From Oscillospiraceae bacterium (GTDB lineage Bacteria; Bacillota; Clostridia; Oscillospirales; Ruminococcaceae): DNA of 64,000 nt. Location of the stretch: the NCBI GenBank assembly GCA_017465665.1, contig JAFTVU010000017.1, positions 1 to 64,000 on the forward strand, written 5' to 3'. The first letter of the stretch is position 1. Every line of letters begins with the position of its first letter. Both the position numbers and the translations under genes were made by a program. The notes below the pieces were generated by a model. That model did no database searches and had not been told where the DNA came from. It saw only the letters and a program-made list of their open reading frames with translations. This document shows, one piece after another, positions 59,301 to 64,000 of this stretch.

Positions 59301-59735
59301 ATGCGTTTTGAAGAAAAGCTGATACAATTACGAAAAGCAAATGCGCTCACACAGGAGCAGCTTGCGGAAAAGCTGAATGTTTCCCGTCAGGCGGTGAGCC
59401 GCTGGGAATCGGGCGACTCCGCGCCTGATATGTACAATCTCTCCGCGATATGCAGGTGCTTCGGAGTTTCCTCGGATTATCTTATAAATGATGATTTCAC
59501 AAGCGACGAGGATACTCCAATAGCGCAGAAAAAGAATGACGAGATCAGTTCTGTAAAAGAAAAACGCAGAAAGCTGCATCTTGTTTCGGGAATATGCTTT
59601 GTTATAGCTTGGATGTGCGCTGTGTACGGTATCGTCAATGCGGAAATAGGTGTACAACTGTGGTTGTCTGCCATCACATGTATGCTCACAGCTATTTCTG
59701 CAATATTCCAATTCGTATGCTTTTTCAGAAAATAA
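59301..59735 (+). CDS. XRE-family regulator with C-terminal membrane anchor
   Basis: The protein has 144 residues. HTH_3 domain at 1-60 (FEEKLIQLRKANALTQEQLAEKLNVSRQAVSRWESGDSAPDMYNLSAICRCFGVSSDYL), then a basic linker and two membrane spans (about 98-140, LVSGICFVIAWMCAVYGIV and LWLSAITCMLTAISAIFQFVCFF). AAAGGAGG precedes ATG 59301; the longer frame from 59241 covers the operator. Membrane-tethered XRE proteins of this kind are common in Clostridia, and the stimulus is unknown. Confidence 0.92.
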   Translation: MRFEEKLIQLRKANALTQEQLAEKLNVSRQAVSRWESGDSAPDMYNLSAICRCFGVSSDYLINDDFTSDEDTPIAQKKNDEISSVKEKRRKLHLVSGICFVIAWMCAVYGIVNAEIGVQLWLSAITCMLTAISAIFQFVCFFRK

Positions 59736-59749
59736 CAAAAATTTTCCTT

Positions 59750-59774
59750 TGCCGTGCAACCTTTTTGCGCGGCA
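59750..59774 (+). terminator. terminator after the XRE gene
   Basis: Arms TGCCGTGC (59750-59757) and GCGCGGCA (59767-59774) with one G-U pair, followed by CTTTGTTTTATT. Confidence 0.75.
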
Positions 59775-59858
59775 CTTTGTTTTATTAGCAGAATGAAGAC
59801 TTCACGAACACTTAAAAGCGCTTTTTGAAATTCCATAAATTCAGAAAGGGGTATTATC

Positions 59859-61265
59859 ATGAAAAAGTATATGTCTGTATTAATGGCAGCGATAGTTCTT
59901 ACTTCAATGGCAGGCTGTTCGGGCAGAGGGTCCGATCTTCCTCTGACAGAGGTGGTCGATGTTGATGACGGCTCGTCCGCAACAACTGCACCTGATGCAG
60001 GAAAAACCAACGTTGGTAAGGATATCGTGGATGACGGAGAGGGCGGTACTACGCGTATAGATATCAGTGCGGAGAAAGAATACAGCGCTGCGGATGAAGA
60101 TGGCGGCATATTTGATTTCTTCGGCTTTGCTGACGCGGCAGACGAGGCTGTTGAATTTTCGGCAGACTACGCAGTTGCTGAATCTCCTACAGCTGCGGCG
60201 GCAGGCGGCGCGATGGACAGTATCGGCGGCTGTGTCGTGGATACCGATGAGTGGATAGAGCCCGAAGTGATCCAGCCGCAGGCAGGTCTGCTGACAGGCG
60301 GAGAATGGAACGACAACGATAACTGGCATGATTGGGTATCTCTCTACCAGACCCACGAGGACTGGAATGAGTACCGCGAGCTGTGGCGTGTAGAGTTTGA
60401 CGGACGTATCGCGGTAAAGGTCACCACGGATGACGGCACACCGGTTGAGGGCGCGGCAGTGCTCAGCGAGGAGTTTGCGGCTGTTACAGATAACAAGGGT
60501 ATGGCGTATATCTTCTTTGATGACGAGAACGCGCCTGAGAGCGTGACAGTCACTTATAAGGACATTGAAAAGGTGCTGGACGCTTCGGTTGATACAGAGC
60601 TTGAATGCACTCTCGGCAACCTTGCACTCAGCAATGAAAAGTTTCTTGATCTTCTGCTTATGGTGGATACAACAGGCTCTATGTCGGACGAGCTGATGTA
60701 TCTGCAGACGGAGCTGCGTGATGTGGTGGAGCGAGTTTCTGCGGAGAATGCAAATCTCCCTATAAGATTGAGCGTGAATTTTTACCGCGATGTAGGTGAC
60801 GAGTACATCGTGCGCGAGTATCCTTTTACATTCAATCTGGATGATTCGGTGGATTTCATAATGGCGCAGGATGCAAACGGCGGCGGTGATACTCCCGAGG
60901 CTGTGCATACCGCTCTTGACAGTGCGATAAAGGGCCATGACTGGGATGACAGCGCAGTTAAGTTGATGTTCCTTGTTCTGGATGCACCTCCCCACGCTGA
61001 CGAGCAGATAATCGACGAGGTAAACTCCCTTACAGCGCTTGCGGCAGAGCAGGGAATACGCATTATCCCTGTGGCTTCCAGCGGAGTAGATAAGGCTACT
61101 GAATATCTTCTCAGAACCATGGCGTTCACTACAGGCGGAACATATACGTTCCTTACAGACCACAGCGGTATCGGCAATTCTCATATCGAGCCTACTATCG
61201 GTGATTATGAGGTGGAAAAGCTCAACGATATGATGGTGCGTATCATAGGCGGATATCTGGAGTAA
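59859..61265 (+). CDS. lipoprotein with a von Willebrand factor A domain
   Basis: The protein has 468 residues. Lipobox MAGC (Cys 20) anchors it outside the membrane. An acidic, low-complexity segment (about 30-130) precedes a small beta-sandwich-like region (about 170-240: VEFDGRIAVKVTTDDGTPVEGAAVLS, carboxypeptidase-regulatory-like). The VWA domain (about 262-465) has an intact MIDAS DTTGSMS and GGGDTPEAVHTAL. VWA domains bind metal and mediate protein contact. The next gene, 3 bases on, encodes another lipoprotein, so the two may form a surface complex. Confidence 0.88.
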   Translation: MKKYMSVLMAAIVLTSMAGCSGRGSDLPLTEVVDVDDGSSATTAPDAGKTNVGKDIVDDGEGGTTRIDISAEKEYSAADEDGGIFDFFGFADAADEAVEFSADYAVAESPTAAAAGGAMDSIGGCVVDTDEWIEPEVIQPQAGLLTGGEWNDNDNWHDWVSLYQTHEDWNEYRELWRVEFDGRIAVKVTTDDGTPVEGAAVLSEEFAAVTDNKGMAYIFFDDENAPESVTVTYKDIEKVLDASVDTELECTLGNLALSNEKFLDLLLMVDTTGSMSDELMYLQTELRDVVERVSAENANLPIRLSVNFYRDVGDEYIVREYPFTFNLDDSVDFIMAQDANGGGDTPEAVHTALDSAIKGHDWDDSAVKLMFLVLDAPPHADEQIIDEVNSLTALAAEQGIRIIPVASSGVDKATEYLLRTMAFTTGGTYTFLTDHSGIGNSHIEPTIGDYEVEKLNDMMVRIIGGYLE

Positions 61266-61268
61266 GCC

Positions 61269-61772
61269 GTGAAAAAAGTAACAGCATTTTTGCTAGGCAT
61301 ATTTCTGCTGACCGGTTGCGGAGGAGAAACGCTGTATCAGGTAGAGCCGCCTCCGATAGCGGTTGAGGGTGAACTTCTCGGGGCGCACGGCATTGTGCTG
61401 GAGGGTAAAGCTATAGTGCAAAAGCCCTTTGAAAGCGGTGTTTATACCTCTGAAAAGGAGTGGCTCAGTGCGGTGGAGGAATGCGGTATCAGCGAGCTTG
61501 AAAGTGTCGCCGGCAGATACGACGAGAGCTTTTTCCAGTTTAATTCTCTCTGTTGTCTTGCGACCTGCTCCTCGGGCGGAAAGGATTACAGGATCACCGA
61601 TGTAGAGCTTGCAATAACAGAGCATGGTGCGGAGCTGGTGATAAATGCTTCGTACAGCCCTGCGGCTATGGTCAACAGCCTTTCGGGATATTATTTTTTG
61701 GTTCAGCTGAACAAGGCTGAATGCTCCTCCGCAGATACTATATCCCTCAGCGAACATCCAAGGTTGATATAA
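61269..61772 (+). CDS. small lipoprotein of unknown function
   Basis: The protein has 167 residues, starting at GTG 61269, three bases after the VWA gene stop. The lipobox is TGC (about residue 17). The remainder is a beta-rich domain with three cysteines near the middle (LCCLATC) and no recognised family. Co-translation with the VWA lipoprotein suggests a shared surface role. Confidence 0.72.
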   Translation: MKKVTAFLLGIFLLTGCGGETLYQVEPPPIAVEGELLGAHGIVLEGKAIVQKPFESGVYTSEKEWLSAVEECGISELESVAGRYDESFFQFNSLCCLATCSSGGKDYRITDVELAITEHGAELVINASYSPAAMVNSLSGYYFLVQLNKAECSSADTISLSEHPRLI

Positions 61773-61774
61773 GC

Positions 61775-61808
61775 ATATCCGTCTGCTGTTATGCAGGCGG
61801 ATATTTTT
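61775..61808 (+). terminator. terminator after the lipoprotein pair
   Basis: Stem ATATCCGtCTGC/GCAGgCGGATAT with one internal mismatch and a T-run after it. Confidence 0.85.
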
Positions 61809-61852
61809 CTGCAACATTTCCATAAAATTTCACAATACGGGTGGATTTTCAG

Positions 61853-61881
61853 TTGAAATCCAGTACAGAATATGGTATACT
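61853..61881 (+). promoter_or_regulatory. promoter of the zinc-ribbon membrane protein gene
   Basis: TTGAAA (61853-61858), 17-base spacer, TATACT (61876-61881). Confidence 0.6.
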
Positions 61882-61956
61882 TAATAATGTATATGTATGT
61901 CCACAAGTATACTCATTCAGATAAAACATAAAGTGCCAAAACAGAAAGGAAAGGAA

Positions 61957-62907
61957 ATGTCAAGATTTACGGATAAGCTCTGCCCTGTATGCAGGGTGCG
62001 GTTCACCGATAATTCGGATATCGTAGTCTGCCCCGAGTGCGGTACTCCCCATCACAGAGCCTGCTATGTAAAGACAGGCAGCTGTGCTGTAGGCGGATAT
62101 CATGCAGAGGGCTTCGTATGGAACGGAATGCTCCCCGATGAGATGGAAAGCTCCATTCCGCGCAGCGAGCCGAAGGATACCTACGATCCGCACAGGGCCG
62201 AGTATCCTCACGGATATAATTCAAATACAGGCAGTGACAGATTGAATATCCCCGAAATGGAAGGCATGGAGCAGATGCCTAACCAGTACTTCGAGTTTTA
62301 CCGACAGATACGCAGCGTGACCGATGATGAGGAACGCGGCGCAGACGGCGTTTCGGGCAAGGAGCTGTGCCATTTCGCAGGAAAGTCGATAGTTCATTAT
62401 TCGCAGGCGTTTGCGGCATTCCGCAAGGGAGTCCTCAAAGGCGGCACAAGGCAGCCTGTCAAGGTGTTCCTGAATTTCTGCGCGGGCTTTTTCATGCCGA
62501 TACATCAGTTCTACCGTAGGATGGACGCGCTCGGAATTGCGCTGCTGGTGCTCTCTGCTGTGACTGCGCTGCCCGAGATATTACTGTACTATGACGCAGA
62601 GTATGCCTCTGTTGAATTTGCCGCATCAACAACAGCTATGCTGAACGCATTCGCTATACTGGCAAATCTCATCAATTTCGCGGCTACTATGCTGCTGTGC
62701 GTGTTCGGAGATTATATTTACTACAAATTCTGCGTCGGCAGGATAAAAAAGATACGCGCACGCTTTGACGATGGTAGAGCTGAGGGCTATTACATGGCTC
62801 TTACCGAAAGCGGAGCGCCATCGAAGCTGAGAGCGGTCATCGGCATACTTGCTGTTCTGCTGGTAGCTCAGCTTGTTGCCCGCATCCCAGGACAGCTGCT
62901 CATGTAA
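61957..62907 (+). CDS. membrane protein with N-terminal prokaryotic RING/zinc-ribbon domain
   Basis: About 316 residues, starting at 61957 with GGAAAGGAA upstream. Residues about 7-40 hold CPVCRVRFTDNSDIVVCPECGTPHHRACY, a RING-like zinc finger of the prok-RING type. A polar middle follows, then hydrophobic spans near residues 175-300 (FFMPIHQFYRRMDALGIALLVLSAV, NAFAILANLINFAATMLLCVFGDYIYYKF, LRAVIGILAVLLVAQLV). The function is unknown. Upstream of the GT2 gene by 35 bases. Confidence 0.75.
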   Translation: MSRFTDKLCPVCRVRFTDNSDIVVCPECGTPHHRACYVKTGSCAVGGYHAEGFVWNGMLPDEMESSIPRSEPKDTYDPHRAEYPHGYNSNTGSDRLNIPEMEGMEQMPNQYFEFYRQIRSVTDDEERGADGVSGKELCHFAGKSIVHYSQAFAAFRKGVLKGGTRQPVKVFLNFCAGFFMPIHQFYRRMDALGIALLVLSAVTALPEILLYYDAEYASVEFAASTTAMLNAFAILANLINFAATMLLCVFGDYIYYKFCVGRIKKIRARFDDGRAEGYYMALTESGAPSKLRAVIGILAVLLVAQLVARIPGQLLM

Positions 62908-62941
62908 CGAAACTAAATAACACAAAGGACGGATAATATAA

Positions 62942-63937
62942 ATGAAGCTCATTATTCAGATACCCTGCTATAACGAGGCGGAGACCCTCGATGTTACGAT
63001 CAACGATCTTCCCCGTCACATTGACGGAATAGACGAGATAGAATATCTAATTATAAATGACGGCAGTACAGATGCTACCGTGGAGCGTGCAAAGGAGCTC
63101 GGCGTACACCACATCGTAAGCTTTGTGCATAACCGTGGACTTGCAAAGGGCTTTATGGCAGGTATCGATGCTTGTTTAAGACTGGGTGCTGATATCATCG
63201 TCAACACCGATGCGGATAACCAGTACAGCGGTCACGATATCGAAAAGCTGGTGCGTCCTCTGCTGGAGGGCAAGGCGACCATGGTAATCGGCAACCGCCG
63301 TACAGACTCTATCGAGCATTTCTCGCCCCTGAAGAAGAAGCTCCAGAAGCTAGGCAGCAGCGTTGTGCGTAAGGCGAGTGGCACGGATGTTGTGGATACC
63401 ACCAGCGGCTTCCGCTCTTATACAAGAGAGGCGGCAATGCACCTTAATGTCCTTTCCGATTACACATATACCCTTGAAACGATAATAACCGCAGGCGCTG
63501 ACAGAACAAAGATCATGTCTGTGGATATCAATACAAATCCCGAGCTCAGAAAGAGCCGCCTGTTCAAGTCCATGTGGGGCTACATCAAGCGCTCCAGCGG
63601 CACTATCATACGCAACTATGTAATGAGAAAGCCGCTCAAGACCTTTCTCGGTATCGCTTCGGTATTCGTTATACTGGCTCTGGTGCTCGGTATACGCTTT
63701 ATCGTATATATGTGTCTCGGTGACGGCGGCGGACATATCCAGTCCCTGGTGCTGATGGCAGTGCTGGCTATCGTTGGAATACAGATAGGAATATTCGGTC
63801 TGGTGGCGGACGCGATCTCAGGCTGCCGCAAGGTAATGGATGAAACTCTCTTCCATGTAAAGCGTATCGAATACAACAACACAGACTGCAGAAATTATAA
63901 TGTTTGCAGCTACTCAAAAGAGGAAATCAACAAATAA
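62942..63937 (+). CDS. GT2 family glycosyltransferase with C-terminal membrane spans
   Basis: The protein has 331 residues. GT-A motifs are clear: IQIPCYNEAETLDVTI, YLIINDGSTDATVERAKELG, GFMAGIDACLRLGADIIVNTDADNQYSGHDI and NRRTDSIEHFSPLKK. Two membrane spans at about residues 240-260 and 270-295 suggest a polyprenol-phosphate sugar transferase (dolichyl-phosphate-mannose synthase-like). It is followed by the next gene in TAATG overlap. Confidence 0.93.
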   Translation: MKLIIQIPCYNEAETLDVTINDLPRHIDGIDEIEYLIINDGSTDATVERAKELGVHHIVSFVHNRGLAKGFMAGIDACLRLGADIIVNTDADNQYSGHDIEKLVRPLLEGKATMVIGNRRTDSIEHFSPLKKKLQKLGSSVVRKASGTDVVDTTSGFRSYTREAAMHLNVLSDYTYTLETIITAGADRTKIMSVDINTNPELRKSRLFKSMWGYIKRSSGTIIRNYVMRKPLKTFLGIASVFVILALVLGIRFIVYMCLGDGGGHIQSLVLMAVLAIVGIQIGIFGLVADAISGCRKVMDETLFHVKRIEYNNTDCRNYNVCSYSKEEINK

Positions 63938-64000
63938 TGAAAGAAAAGCTGGAACGATTTTATTCCACCTTTGGCGACAGAGGTGTGATGTTCATTTTGT
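63937..64000 (+). CDS. start of a gene cut by the window edge, probable partner of the glycosyltransferase
   Basis: ATG at 63937 overlaps the GT2 stop (TAATG). The 21 codons present read MKEKLERFYSTFGDRGVMFIL and then run off the window. Too short to assign, but a membrane protein or lipid-sugar enzyme is plausible from the operon context. Confidence 0.55.
   Translation, partial: MKEKLERFYSTFGDRGVMFIL

Noticed and set aside
59904-61184. 426-codon minus-strand ORF opposite the VWA gene
   Set aside because: Long antisense frame without family features. The plus strand has the lipobox, MIDAS and a ribosome binding site.

Overview
The window looks like a chromosomal segment of a gut or rumen Firmicute of the Oscillospirales, most likely a Ruminococcus-like fibre degrader. 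This is inferred from gene content: a type III glutamine synthetase, a split archaeal-type glutamate synthase, an ammonium transporter fused to PII, GatCAB, surface-anchored GH43 and GH5 enzymes without dockerins, CIRCE-controlled htpG, and AGGAGG-type ribosome binding sites. No rRNA, tRNA or CRISPR array was recognised.

Region 1 (about 0.6-26.6 kb) is a large nitrogen and glutamine supercluster. A minus-strand operon runs from 15.9 kb down to 0.67 kb: GltB1 amidotransferase, GltB2 FMN domain with ferredoxin clusters, a four-cluster ferredoxin, an FAD oxidoreductase, GltB3 (GXGXG), pyrG, purC, purA, purB, carA, carB, nadE. Divergently, on the plus strand, lie glnN (GSIII), purF, amt-PII, guaA and gatC-gatA-gatB. 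Almost every product makes, transports or spends glutamine, glutamate or ammonia. The 391-base divergent region carries two copies of TGCAAG-N14-CTTGCA, each at exactly the same distance upstream of its own sigma-70-type promoter. purF carries one in-frame amber codon.

Region 2 (26.6-32.1 kb) is patchy. It holds an HxlR regulator, remnants of a cytidylate-kinase-like gene and a MATE transporter gene, then three plant-polysaccharide hydrolases: a GH43 lipoprotein whose CBM6-like tail is cut off by an in-frame TGA, a membrane-anchored GH5, and a GH5 lipoprotein with a Thr-rich linker.

Region 3 (32.4-40.3 kb) is a mobilisable element: MobP-type relaxase, ribbon-helix-helix accessory protein, candidate oriT, MerR regulator, small membrane protein, tandem-HTH regulator, RepA-like AAA ATPase, small accessory protein and a large serine recombinase. 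The recombinase gene abuts the beheaded C-terminal part of an XRE gene. A palindrome with arms GGTGCGACAC/GTGTCGCACC recurs through its left half.

Region 4 (40.3-64 kb) is mostly ordinary chromosome: two large EAL phosphodiesterases with degenerate GGDEF domains, a hydrolase, a GH13 enzyme, a protein that looks like an ABC ATPase stripped of its catalytic residues, dprA, a DUF6514 protein, a NERD protein, ychF, an orphan solute-binding lipoprotein, htpG, an AEC transporter, a candidate small RNA with C-rich loops, an XRE regulator, a VWA lipoprotein with a partner lipoprotein, a zinc-ribbon membrane protein and a GT2 glycosyltransferase. A 660-base non-coding stretch at 51.4-52.0 kb holds clustered TTCAAC/GTTGAA motifs.

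The most unusual items are the paired regulatory dyads at 15.9-16.3 kb, the candidate C-rich-loop RNA at 59.0 kb, the dead ABC-like protein at 49.1 kb, the palindrome family in the mobile element, and the in-frame stops in purF and the GH43 gene.
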